A stretch of DNA of 64,000 nucleotides from Saposhnikovia divaricata (Eukaryota > Streptophyta > Magnoliopsida > Apiales > Apiaceae): assembly GCA_036435485.1 (NCBI GenBank), contig CM071598.1, forward strand, positions 42,112,501 through 42,176,500. Direction: 5' to 3'. Below the pieces are notes generated by a model. That model had not been told where the DNA came from. It ran no database searches and saw only the letters and a program-made list of their open reading frames with translations. This document shows, piece by piece, positions 35,241 through 45,000 of this stretch (within the stretch, counting starts at the first letter, position 1; every line of letters starts with the position of its first letter). A program made the position numbers and the translations under genes.

Positions 35241-37141
35241 TCTATACTATACTATTATAAGCGAAATAGGGTATAATTGGTTGGTTGGTTAGTTGGTTAA
35301 CACATTCCAAAAAAAAATTTAGTACCTTCTAAAAAACAAATCTAAAAATACAAATAGCTCACTAAAAAAAACTAATTATTTCTCATTAAAAAGCTAATTA
35401 TTCGGCTTAAAATACCTCCACCCGGGAGTCTTGGACTCTTTACTTCCCGGGAGTCTTGGACTCTTTCTTCTCCGGGAGTTTCTTCTTAGACTCTATTATT
35501 ATCAATCTACCTATGCAGCCTAATAATTTGAAGATCAAACAAATTCCGTTATGAACCGTGTCACTAAACAAATTCCGTGTGTACTTTAGTGATGATTTAA
35601 TAATTATATTCGAATGTAAATACTCTGAATCTCAAGAGAAAATATAATTATGAATTTTTATATTAATCCTATTCAATGTAGAAGTCCTACATTAATTTAC
35701 ATTGATAATGCTATTCAATGTAGAAAACCTAATTATATATTATTTAAATCATTGACATGTACATTTTCGTATTACAATAAATTTATTTATTTTATAACAT
35801 ATTAAAATATAAAATATTTTTTATGCTAGATCCAACGGTTTTCATCTATTTATTTTAAGATTTTGTCGTACGAAGGACCAGATTACCGATTTTTAAAGTT
35901 TGGACAAAATCCCTCTTACATTTATTATTAAAATTGTATTTGTTTGTGGGTGAGTGCCCTAAATACCCACTTTTTATTGTTTCATGTCCAAAATGTCCAG
36001 ATTCCGCGCTGCGCGCCCAAAATGCCCACGGGATACGCCCATGACAGAGGAGTATCCTCGGATACGCCTCTGGGATAGGAGTATTTTCTAAGTTACGCTT
36101 GTGGGGTCGGAGTGATGCAATGATACGCCAACAGAATAGGTGTAAGTGGGCTGGGATGCGTATTCGGGGAAGGCGCATATGAGGATACGCTTCTTGCACA
36201 TGTGCATCCGGCGTCTTCTTCTTCTTCTTTGCAGAGCTCTGGTGATTTTGCTCACACCGACGAATTCATTCCATCTCTTCGTTCACCTCTGTCCCGTCGT
36301 TGTCCGGTCACTACATACACACCAAATGAATCGCATTTGTCTCCTCTACAATCCTATACAAGTTTCATACCATTTCATTTGCCAGAATTTGAGATCTCGC
36401 GATTTACATTCAAAATCGCGATTCCGGCGATAGATTTTTCTCTCCCTCCGTTCACCCCCTCCCGTGTCTTTTCAGGCACGTTATACACACCAATCGATTC
36501 GTCTTTTCACCCTCTACACATCCATACCAGTTTTGTAGCTTTTGATTTGCCGGATTGGAAATGCCTAAATCTGATTACGTCGCCGGCGGGAGGTGGTAGG
36601 CGGCAGTTCTAACTGCTACAATAGACGTGCGTTACGCCTCACCCATGGGCGTGACCCGTGGGTATTTTGGGCGGTGTTTTGAAAAATGGGTATTTTTTGC
36701 AGTGGGTAGGGAAAAAGTGGGTATTTTGGGCATTATTTCTTTGTTTGTTAGGAAAACTATCTTCAAATAATTACAAGGGTATTTTGATAATCAAAACGAA
36801 TTATAAGTAGAATTCATAAATCAAATAGAATTTTCAGTGTAAAAAATCGTCAATTTCTTCTTTTCTTTGTTTCTACATAGATTTAATTAGAAAAAATTTA
36901 TTAAACCATCACTAAATTATAGATTATTTTGTTAATTTCATGTGGGCCATAAACGTCCAAATCAAATTTTATGAATTCAAGATAGAGTACAAATATTAAA
37001 TCGAATGTGTAAAATCTTATATATATCAGTATTTTAATAACAATTTGATATGTAAATTAATAACATATAAAATTTTAAAAAAAACTAATATAATTATAGA
37101 TATTAAAGATGGAACCGTGCCTTGCACGGGTTATAAGCTAG
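35241..37141 (+). mobile_element. Helitron B, inserted directly behind E2
   Basis: It starts TCTATACTATACTATTATAA at 35241 and ends with hairpin CCGTGCCTTGCACGG, then GTTATAAGCTAG at 37141 followed by T. Ends match Helitrons C and D. It contains short direct repeats of CCCGGGAGTCTTGGACTCTT (35419-35490) and a nested MULE. No helicase or Rep is encoded. Confidence 0.85.
35948..36739. mobile_element. 792-bp MULE nested in Helitron B, possible Pack-MULE
   Basis: Flanked by a perfect 9-bp duplication TTTGTTTGT (35939-35947 and 36740-36748). The inverted termini share TGCCC.AAATACCCACTTTTT. Comparison with Helitron D near 52130 shows the uninterrupted site. The interior is GC-richer than its surroundings and carries an open frame (36202-36612, 136 codons) rich in Ser/Pro. 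That frame includes a diverged ~75-bp internal duplication. The frame matches nothing I recognise. It could be a captured gene fragment or chance. Confidence 0.82.
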
Positions 37142-37884
37142 TATATATTATTCTGAAATCCAATTGTCGAGTTCAAGTAATATACTTATTTAACGTTTAT
37201 GCTGTTGTGCCATTTTGTTATACTTAGTCAAATAATCCAAAGATACCACAGACAACTTCGTTTTCTAGAAACATACTAAATTAAACATCTTCATCTCTCA
37301 AAGTTGTCTGCTTGTCGAAGTACATGTATAGAGTATTAATTCATTGACATTCTCCAGCATTTCGATCGATCAATCACTAATATATGCTGGAAAAAGCCTA
37401 CTTGATTTGGCTTATAAACTGGAATTGGATTCTATATTTATTCAAATAGCTCTCTTGTTAAAACTTTGAAGATTGAATGGAATCAAAGAAAGAGAGAGCC
37501 AAACTGGGATGGTGTTGGTGGCTATTTGTTTCTGTATTTGTTGTACTTGTTAAAATTTCGGTTTTATAATAAACTGAACCAAACAAACCGATCCATTTTA
37601 TTTCGGTTGGGTTCGATTTTGCATGTTAAAACGGTTCGGTTCGGTTATACAAAAACAAAATTTCGATTATTCGGTTTTTACAAAACCGAACCGACCGAAT
37701 GATCAGTCCTAGTTCTCATTTATTCATCTTAAAATCTTATAATTGTTAATGAACCGAACCGATCGAGTGATCAATCCTAGTTCTCATTTATTCATCTTAA
37801 AATCTTACTGTTGTTATTGAATGTATTAAATAAAGTGACCAAACTACCAACCAACCAAATATAATTTGCTTATAATAGTATAAT
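37142..37884. other. Unassigned, CGGTT-rich block
   Basis: 37555-37770 is made of CGGTTCGGTT/AACCGAACC motifs in both orientations, with the tract GATCAGTCCTAGTTCTCATT duplicated near 37700 and 37770. No gene was seen. Confidence 0.5.
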
Positions 37885-38058
37885 ATATATAGATTAAGGA
37901 ATAAAATATGGGCTAGTTTAGTCATTTTAGTTGATAGAATATTTGAGACAAAATCATTTCGATGTAGTACTTTAATATATTCAGTTTCATATATATTATT
38001 TTCTCCTTTCTTCTTCATCTTTATCCCTAGATAAACACACTTAAATAAACATACGTAT

Positions 38059-39010
38059 ATTAATCATTTCACTCTCTCTCTCTCTCTCATAAAAACATAT
38101 GAGAGTTGACATCCCTTAACCACCATTACCACCGCTCCTTTCTCCATCTTCATCTCTTTCCCCCATCCATCCATTCTCTATTCCTCCCCCAATCATCTAA
38201 TCCCTTCTACTTTGCTTTTGTTCCTTTTCTTTCAATAAAAATCGAACCAAATCCAAAAATCTAGAATTTAATTCTTAGATCTATCTTGATTTTGAGTCCG
38301 ATTCTGAAAATAAAAAATACCTTGAGATTTAAATTCTCCTTCTTAACATCTTACCAAAATTTGGTGTTATTCCGAGGACTTTGAATTTCGGTCTTCGTCT
38401 CGTCTTTTGACGTGTGTTTCGTCTCGCTTTTTGGCGTGTGTTTGATTTATGTTGATTTGGTTTTTGGTTGTATGGGTTTTATTGTTGGTTTCTTTGAAAA
38501 TGATTTACGTGGTTTTGTGGGAGATCTATAATGCGTGCATTGGTTTTGGGCTGGTGTCGGATATTGCAAGAGCTTACTTTTCACAACTAATATTTGTTCA
38601 TCTTTTGAGATCTTTCCATTTGGGCATGTCTATAGCTGGCTTTCGGCATGTAGATAGCTGGGTTGTTTTGGATCATTGGACTTTCGGCATGTCTATAGCT
38701 GGTTTTCGGCATGTAGATAGCTGGGGTGTTTCTGAACATTGGACTACAGGTGATGCGTATGTGAGGGTCGTTTGTGATATTATTGGCTCAAGGATTGGTG
38801 CAAGCTTGATTGATCGGGAAACCACTCAAATCGTTTTTAATTCGAAGAATTTTGTTATTCATGATGTAAAACAGTCTGTAAACATAAGCGACTATTTGGT
38901 TAGCTCGTTTATTTGTTTCCATTCAGATTGTAGTGTCAGTTCAGGGATTTGTCCTAACTGGGATTTGGTTGATGCAAGTTAATACATTTTCTTGTTGGTC
39001 AAAAAAAAAA
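38059..39010 (+). mobile_element. Poly(A) retroposon inserted in the 5' LTR
   Basis: A 952-bp insert ending in a run of A, flanked by a 16-bp duplication AAATAAACATACGTAT (38043-38058 and 39011-39026). This is the signature of LINE-driven integration. The right LTR shows the empty site. It starts with a CT-rich, UTR-like stretch and ends CTTGTTGGTC before the A tail. It could be a non-autonomous LINE derivative or a processed transcript. Confidence 0.85.
38449..38982 (+). CDS. Hypothetical ORF within the retroposon
   Basis: 177 codons from ATG to TAA. The first ~25 residues are hydrophobic. A duplicated block, GMSIAGFRHVDSWxVxxHWT, occurs twice in tandem near residues 60-105. I recognise no domain. 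Because the frame ends just before the 3' end of a retroposed RNA, it may be the tail of a LINE or host coding sequence, or a chance frame. There are no host-gene features such as introns. Confidence 0.3.
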   Translation: MLIWFLVVWVLLLVSLKMIYVVLWEIYNACIGFGLVSDIARAYFSQLIFVHLLRSFHLGMSIAGFRHVDSWVVLDHWTFGMSIAGFRHVDSWGVSEHWTTGDAYVRVVCDIIGSRIGASLIDRETTQIVFNSKNFVIHDVKQSVNISDYLVSSFICFHSDCSVSSGICPNWDLVDAS

Positions 39011-39045
39011 AAATAAACATACGTATGATTATATGTTTGTTATCA

Positions 39046-39057
39046 TGGTATGAAAGC
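39046..39057 (+). other. Degenerate primer-binding site
   Basis: TGGTATGAAAGC abuts the LTR end and differs at two positions from the usual TGGTATCAGAGC. Confidence 0.6.
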
Positions 39058-39065
39058 CTCCGATT

Positions 39066-39328
39066 ATATGGGATAGTTTAGTGGGTTCTCTTCTTTGATC
39101 TTTTTCAAGAAAATGATGGGTTCTAGTGTTTTGCCTTATGAGTTCACTTTTTCTGCTATTATGCATGTTTGTGCTGCAACTGGGGTTGTTTTTAATGGGA
39201 AAAAGGTTCATTCTTTGATATGTAAATGTGGGTTTGAGTTGTATTTGTTTGTGGGTAGTGCATCGGTGGATATGTATGATAAGTGTGGTGATATAAGGTT
39301 GACAAAGAAGGTGTTTGATGAAATGTAG
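39066..39328 (+). pseudogene. Captured pentatricopeptide-repeat (PPR) protein fragment
   Basis: The plus-strand frame contains MMGSSVLPYEFTFSAIMHVC, GKKVHSLICKCGFELYLFVG and VDMYDKCGDIRLTKKVFDEM. This is the register of plant PLS-class PPR proteins, whose consensus reads near VHSLIxKxGFELDLFVGSALVDMYAKCG. It ends at a TAG after FDEM. Only about two and a half repeats are present, so this is a fragment inside the retrotransposon and not a functional PPR gene. Confidence 0.8.
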
Positions 39329-39330
39329 AA

Positions 39331-39826
39331 GTCTTGTTTCTTGGAACACTCAAAGAAGTTCAAAGCAGCTAAACAATTAACTCTGCACATTTTTCCCGTA
39401 GTAATAGCAATGCATTAACAAAACATCAAAGAAATCAAAACCCAACTACAACACCACTTCAATTTGGCATCACCATCTCTCTCATTCCTCTCACCATATT
39501 CCTTCTCAAGACATGGAGATCAGCAGCTTTTGGGTTATATGGGTATTTCGACTTTACCAAGTCTAGCTTCTTGGAACACTCAAAGAAGTTCAAAGCAGAA
39601 GATATGCAAATTCAAATAGAAGGGAAAAATTGTTTAGTCACGGGAGCAAATTCAGGCGTTGGTTGTGCAACTGCTGAGGGTCTCGCTTCACGGGGAGCTA
39701 CTGTCTACATGGTTTGTCGTAATAAGGAAAGGGGAGAAGCTGCTCTTTTTGAAATTCAGTCAACGATAGGAAACAAAAATGTTTATTTAGAGGTATGTGA
39801 TCTTTGGAAATCAATTTACTTGGTTC
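39331..39826 (+). pseudogene. Captured 5' part of a short-chain dehydrogenase/reductase (DHRS12-like)
   Basis: From about 39496 the frame reads TWRSAAFGLYGYFDFTKSSF, EHSKKF, then the Rossmann start GKNCLVTGANSGVGCATAEG and YMVCRNKERGEAA. The glycine-rich TGxxxGxG motif and NADP-binding arginine are intact. The likely start codon is ATA at 39496-39498 in place of ATG. Upstream 39400-39495 resembles a 5' leader. A 38-bp piece of the coding region (39561-39598) also occurs, slightly diverged, at 39331-39368, placed before the leader. The fragment stops at the ARGONAUTE insert near 39826. The parent would be a plant SDR related to dehydrogenase/reductase family member 12. Confidence 0.82.
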
Positions 39827-40127
39827 CAGATGGTGCAAATCAGCACGTGAAGCTAATTTGATTACAACTTTGAATTCCCTCTCCTGTCTTGCATTGCCTG
39901 ATCCGTCATCTTCGTCAGTGAGAGTGATTCTGAATTCTCTTGTTACAAAAGGCAAGGGCCCTGTAGTGTATAAGCTTTTCATACCATCATCTGCAGGAAG
40001 ACGGTTATCCAGGAGAGATGCTTGGTATATTTTCACCAGCTCTTTCATAACAGCACGGTTGACACCACATGATGTTACCTCTGGAATGATGGAGACATCA
40101 TAATGGTGCAGGTCCTTGTCCAGCAAT
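39826..40127 (-). pseudogene. Captured ARGONAUTE N-terminal-domain fragment, antisense in the element
   Basis: On the minus strand the frame reads DKDLHHYDVSIIPEVTSCGV, VNRAVMKELVKIYQ, RLPADDGMKSLYTTGPLPFV, LTDEDDGSG and FKVVIKLASRADLHHL. This is the ArgoN domain of plant AGO1/AGO5-type proteins. About 100 codons are uninterrupted. It sits in the middle of the SDR fragment and opposite to it, so transcription from the element's LTR would give AGO antisense RNA. Without PAZ, MID or PIWI domains it cannot encode a working Argonaute. Confidence 0.85.
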
Positions 40128-40478
40128 TCTACAAAAAAGTATGTTCCTGTTCATGTGCTAGTTAATAATGCTGGTTTATTAGAGCATAATCGCATCAACA
40201 TCAGAAGGATACGAGTTGAACTTTGCTGTAAATGTTCTTGACACCTATACCATGAAAGAATCGTTGATGCCCTTGTTGGAAAAGGCTGCACCAGATTCTC
40301 GTGTTATTACGGTCTCTTCTGGAGGATTGTATTCAGCTCCTCTGACCAACGATCTACAGTTTAGTGGTAGCAAATTTGATGGGGTGGAACAGTATGGTAG
40401 AAACAAACAGGTATAGGTGGCATTGACCGAAAAATGAGCTAAAATGTATGGCCACAAAGGGATTGGATTTTATTCAAG
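40128..40478 (+). pseudogene. Continuation of the captured SDR (DHRS12-like) fragment
   Basis: It resumes with VPVHVLVNNAGLLEHN (the SDR NNAG motif). After a frame disruption near 40190 it continues FELNFAVNVL-like, KAAPDSRVITVSSGG, LTNDLQF and EQYGRNK. This covers the catalytic Ser and the Y..xK region of the SDR fold, in the register expected from the 5' fragment. Stops follow at 40414 and 40436. The similarity ends at GIGFYS near 40478. No intron is visible between blocks that are normally separate exons, suggesting capture from spliced RNA. Confidence 0.78.
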
Positions 40479-41400
40479 AAGAAGAGGCGGAAAGTTGTTC
40501 CAATTGTACAGGCTCTAACTGGACGGCACAACCTATAGCGACATAAAACTGCAGCTCCATTGGTTGCTAATGGAGCTTTATCCGACCCAAACAAAGGAAA
40601 AGAAAAAGAAATTGATGATGGTATGAGAGAAGAGATTACTGCTGAAGATGATGGAAGCACACTTATTACACATGAAAACTGTTAAAAGAATCGATGTGGT
40701 CAATGAATTTTCTTCAGCTTGGTTCAATGGGACTAATGCAGCATGCGATGTGTTGTTTGCTCTTTAGCGAGCTTGTTCCCTTTATGGATTGTTCCCTTTT
40801 TTGGGTTATTGAAGTTAAGAGGTCACTTCAATGAAGTGACTGAGTACTCATGCTTATTTTGAGCTCTGTGAGCATTTACAGTTGAGCTTGCATTGCGTCA
40901 AGTTGGCTGATGTTTTGAGCTGTGTGAGCATTTATAGTTGAGCTTGCATAGCGTCAAGTTGGCTGATGTTTTGAGCTGTGTGAGCAATTGTCCTCTAATG
41001 GCAAGCAAAGCCAGGATTCCTCAAATGGCAAGAAAAGTCAGGATCCTCAAATGATAAGCAAAGCCAGGACTTGATTGAAGTTGAAACAGTCCTCTAATGA
41101 CAAGTAAAACCAAGATTACTCAAATGACAAGCAAAGCCAGGGTCCTCAAATGGCAAGCAAAGTCAGGACTTGAATGAGTTTGAACCAGTCTTTTAATGGC
41201 AAGAAAAGCCAGGACATGAGCTCAAACTAGTCCTTAATGGCAGGAAATGGAGAACCTGTCAGGACATTGATCGATCGTATACAGTACACTCCAACTGTTT
41301 GATAAAATTTGTGGCTAATGAAGAGTTGAAGATTATAACGAAGACTAGCACCAGTCTATATCTTTAAGCTAAGAGTTTCACTTCTTTCTCACACTCATTA
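40479..41400. repeat. Unidentified fragment and short tandem repeats
   Basis: 40479-40690 is an unidentified piece with an acidic/lysine-rich frame (NKGKEKEIDDGMREE). 40855-40985 contains two copies of a ~60-bp unit (GAGCTGTGTGAGCATTTATA..). 40990-41250 is a run of ~30-bp units around TGGCAAGCAAAGCCAGGA. No gene is assigned. Confidence 0.6.
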
Positions 41401-41413
41401 GCTTGAGGGGGAA
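41401..41413 (+). other. Polypurine tract
   Basis: GCTTGAGGGGGAA directly before the right LTR. Confidence 0.65.
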
Positions 41414-41414
41414 T

Positions 41415-41636
41415 ATTAAGGAATAAAATATGGGGGTAGTTTAGTCATTGTAGTTGATAGAATATTTGGTTATATATAAAGCTTCACTTAGTATTATTTA
41501 AGATAAGATCATTTCAATGTAGTACTTACTTTAATATATTTAGTTTTATATATATTATCTTCTCCTTTCTTCTTCATCTTTGTCCTTAAGTAAGCACATT
41601 TAAATAAACATACGTATGATTATATGTTTGTTATCG
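41415..41636 (+). repeat. 3' LTR of the gene-capturing element
   Basis: 222 bp, starts ATTAAGGAATAAAATATGGG and ends TTTGTTATCG. Contains TATATATAAAGC, a possible TATA box, which is missing from the left copy through its 39-bp deletion. Confidence 0.82.
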
Positions 41637-41644
41637 ATATATAG

Positions 41645-42051
41645 TACAGGTACGTGTAATTATATTACTTTATCAAATATTAAAAATTAGAAAAATATAA
41701 AAAACTGAGTGTGACAGAACATATATAAAAAAGATAGAAAGTGTTGATGGATGTAGCTTGTTTGCTCAGGAGCTGAATTCAAATTTATAGATTAAAAGCG
41801 AAATTCCTCATATAATTTGCAGAAACTGTTTACAGGATTTCAGGGATACAAATTGAGTTATCCTGTCCTTATTCTGAGAGACTAAGCGGCTCGACTCGGA
41901 CAATGCTGACCGATCCTTGTCAATAACAAAAAAAACACCATACAGACACCACAATTCAAAGACCCGGTATCTGTAAAACATAAATATCTAACACAAGATA
42001 ATGTACTCAAAACAACGATGAACTCCCCTCCCCCTCCCCCCGCCCGGAACT
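41645..42051. other. 3' flank of MTD-like gene 3
   Basis: No gene was seen. This is the presumed 3' UTR and downstream sequence of the minus-strand gene. Confidence 0.4.
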
Positions 42052-45000
42052 TCACTCGGTCTTCAACGTATTCGCAACATCGATGACAAACCTGTATCGA
42101 ACATCTGACTTCACAAGTCTTTCCATAGCAGTGTTGACATAGTCTACTGGAATAACTTCGACATCAGCTGTTATGTTGTGTTTCGCTGCAAAATCAAGCA
42201 TTTCTTGTGTTTCCTTCAGTCCACCGATAATACTGCCAGCAAGAATCTTTCGCCCTGTCAAATGTGACACACATTTAGTATAACAATATGATATTTCTAA
42301 AAGATGACTGACATAACAACAATTTTTTTTTTTTTTGACAAAGACATAACAACATTTCTAAAATTGTTGATAAGTAAATAGCTGGGTAAGATGCTCACCG
42401 TGAAGCAAAGGGAACACTGGCAGCTCAAGAGGCGTTTCAGGTGCACCAACCATGACAAGCTTTCCATTAGGCTTTAATAGCCCAAGCAATGGAGCAAGAG
42501 CGTGAGTAGCAGATACAGTATCAATAATACCGTCAAGTGAGCTCATTGCGCCCTAAATGAATTCGATGAAGGATAATTAGTAATCAAATCTTTGAAGCAA
42601 ATCTTACACAAGAATTTAAACTCGAATGCTAATTTTAAATCATAGTAGACACCTGCATTTGTTCCGGGTCACGACTTATCAAAAAGGAATCTGCACCGAG
42701 TTTTTCCAATGCTTCCTTCTTTTTGCTTTCAGAAGTACTTATAACTGTGACATGTGCACCAAAAGCTTTTGCCAACTTCACAGCTACATGGCCTAGCCCC
42801 CCTAAGCCTACAACACCAACCTTAGTACCAGGTTTGTCGAGTTCAAAGTATTTCAGGGGACTATAAGTTGTGATCCCGGCACACAATAGAGGAGCACCAG
42901 AATTGAGTGGCAAATTCTCTGGCCAACGAAGAACAAAGTGCTCGTCCGCAACCATAGACTCAGAATACCCTCCATGTGTAATGGTTCCATCAAAATATGG
43001 AGCACCATATGTCAGTACTTGCTTTGCACAATGATTCTCCATATGGTCTCCGCAACTATCACACGAACCACAAGATCCAACTAAGCACCCAATTCCAACA
43101 TTATCTCCAACCTTAAATTTTTCCACTTTGCTCCCAACTTCAGTTACCACGCCAACAATTTCGTGTCTGTATCAATAATATTGATTATTACTTATCAATT
43201 AACATCGATTCAAGTAGTAAGATCATGCGATTATTTCAGGATTATTATCTAATTCTCATTTGTTCTGATTAGACCATTAGTTGTCAAACCAGGTAGCGGA
43301 AGAAGGACCTGCTTTCGTCGGTGCTATTTATCAGGCCCCATTCAGAAAAATTATATATAAACAATTAGCAGATATGAGTACCATCAATTATGCAACATGA
43401 GTAGTGGATATTATAAACAAAAATTTAATTACAGAGCATCAAATTGTTACAATACAGATAATCCATTTAAATGAGTATATAGTAACATTTCAAACTATCG
43501 ATAAAGAGAAAATGGTTTAAAAGCCAAAATGTTGTTGGTCATGTCGCCCAAAGAATAAAGATCTTCGTCTTAAAGACTTAGACTCCGCCGGCATGCTTAG
43601 AGCAAGAAGGCTTTGGTCTTGTAACCATAAAATTTAAATACGACATGCAAGTTCTCGTATATAAATGTTAGTTATATATCAAGCAACCTATAAAAACAAG
43701 ATATAAACATATTTATAACATGAGTTATATACATTGTAAGCAAAAGGTTAATTACAGAGCATCAACTTACTACATTACAGATGAATAGATAATCGATTTA
43801 AATGAGTTACATCTAAAACTATTACTAAATAACAAAATAGTTTAAAAGCCAAAATATTGTTGGTAATGCCACCAAAAAATTATCATTTTAAAGACTTAGA
43901 CTCCGCTAACATGCTTAGAACAAGAAGGCAATACAACATGCAACTGCTCGTATAAGCATATTAGTGATGTATCTAGTAACCTACGAATATAATACACTAA
44001 GGAAGCACGAACTTGGATACGGCGGCACGGGACACGGGTACGGAGACTCAGGGATTCGCCAATCATCAATCATCGAAGAGTCTTGAATACGGGACTCGGC
44101 AAATAAAAGAATAATAAATATATTTTTATATATTCATGATAAGATTTGTTTAGGTAAAATACTTAACATTTTCATTCATAAATCATAACAAGTAATGAAA
44201 GTTTCATTCTTCAAAATAAGTGGAAAACTAAAAAAAAAAGGTTCAGTCAACATTTTCAACCTTCTAGTCATCTTGTATAAGAAGAACAGACTCCATTTCT
44301 GGTTCTTACGAATGGGTGTTCCAGAGAAATACATAATCATAATCACATCTATGTTGTTCAAAGATATTTAGAAATATGAAAATATCCCTTACAGCTTGAA
44401 ATATGTAAAAAAAAAAGTTTACAATATTTATATTAATGGATCAGATGATAAATATACAATCATTCCTATTAGAACAAAACATGTGTATTAAAAGGTTTCG
44501 CACAATAAAAAACATGTCTATCAGAAAGAGATATGTAAACATATTATTCTCTTTACAGAGAGATAACATAGAAGTCATGTACTCATACATACCCTGGAAC
44601 GATAGGATACTTGGTGGAGCCCCATTCATTCTTGATCATGTGAAGGTCAGAATGACATATTCCACAATACAAAACTTTGAACCTCACATCCTTATCACCT
44701 GTGGCCCTGCACCATTCATAATCATAACAACATTAATCCATAATAATCGAGATATCAAAGATATATGTATATATATGTAAAGATAGAAATTAGTTGGAAG
44801 TATAAATTAATCCAACATTTGGATTATGAAAACTAGAGATATCAACCGTGTAGGTGATTCTTAATCTTGTTACCGTTGATTTGTACTACTGTGATGTGGA
44901 AATGAAAGATTATCTTATATTTAGGTGGCAAAAATTATATTATCATGTATATAAATCAACCAAACCAAAAGTAAAATGCTTATCACATGATTTGGAGAGT

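Larger units (their letters stand above)
37893..39045 (+). repeat. 5' LTR, interrupted by a retroposon
   Basis: Matches the right LTR in two blocks, 37893-38058 and 39011-39045. It lacks about 39 bp present in the right LTR after GATAGAATATTTG. The gap between blocks is the poly(A) retroposon. Confidence 0.82.
37893..41636 (+). mobile_element. Non-autonomous LTR retrotransposon built from captured host-gene fragments
   Basis: Short LTRs (222 bp at the right end) are bounded by duplication ATATATAG (37885-37892 and 41637-41644). A degenerate tRNA-Met primer site (39046-39057) follows the left LTR and a polypurine run (GCTTGAGGGGGAA, 41401-41413) precedes the right LTR, so the element reads on the plus strand. 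There is no gag, protease, integrase or reverse transcriptase. The 2.4-kb interior holds, in order: a PPR fragment; an SDR fragment; an antisense ARGONAUTE fragment; the continuation of the SDR; an unidentified piece; and short tandem repeats. Confidence 0.82.

Noticed and set aside
36146..36433. Second open frame overlapping the MULE interior
   Set aside because: It is out of frame with the longer 136-codon frame and has no recognisable domain.
39826..40127. Functional ARGONAUTE gene
   Set aside because: Only about 100 codons of the N-terminal domain are present, antisense within a retrotransposon, with no PAZ or PIWI domain.
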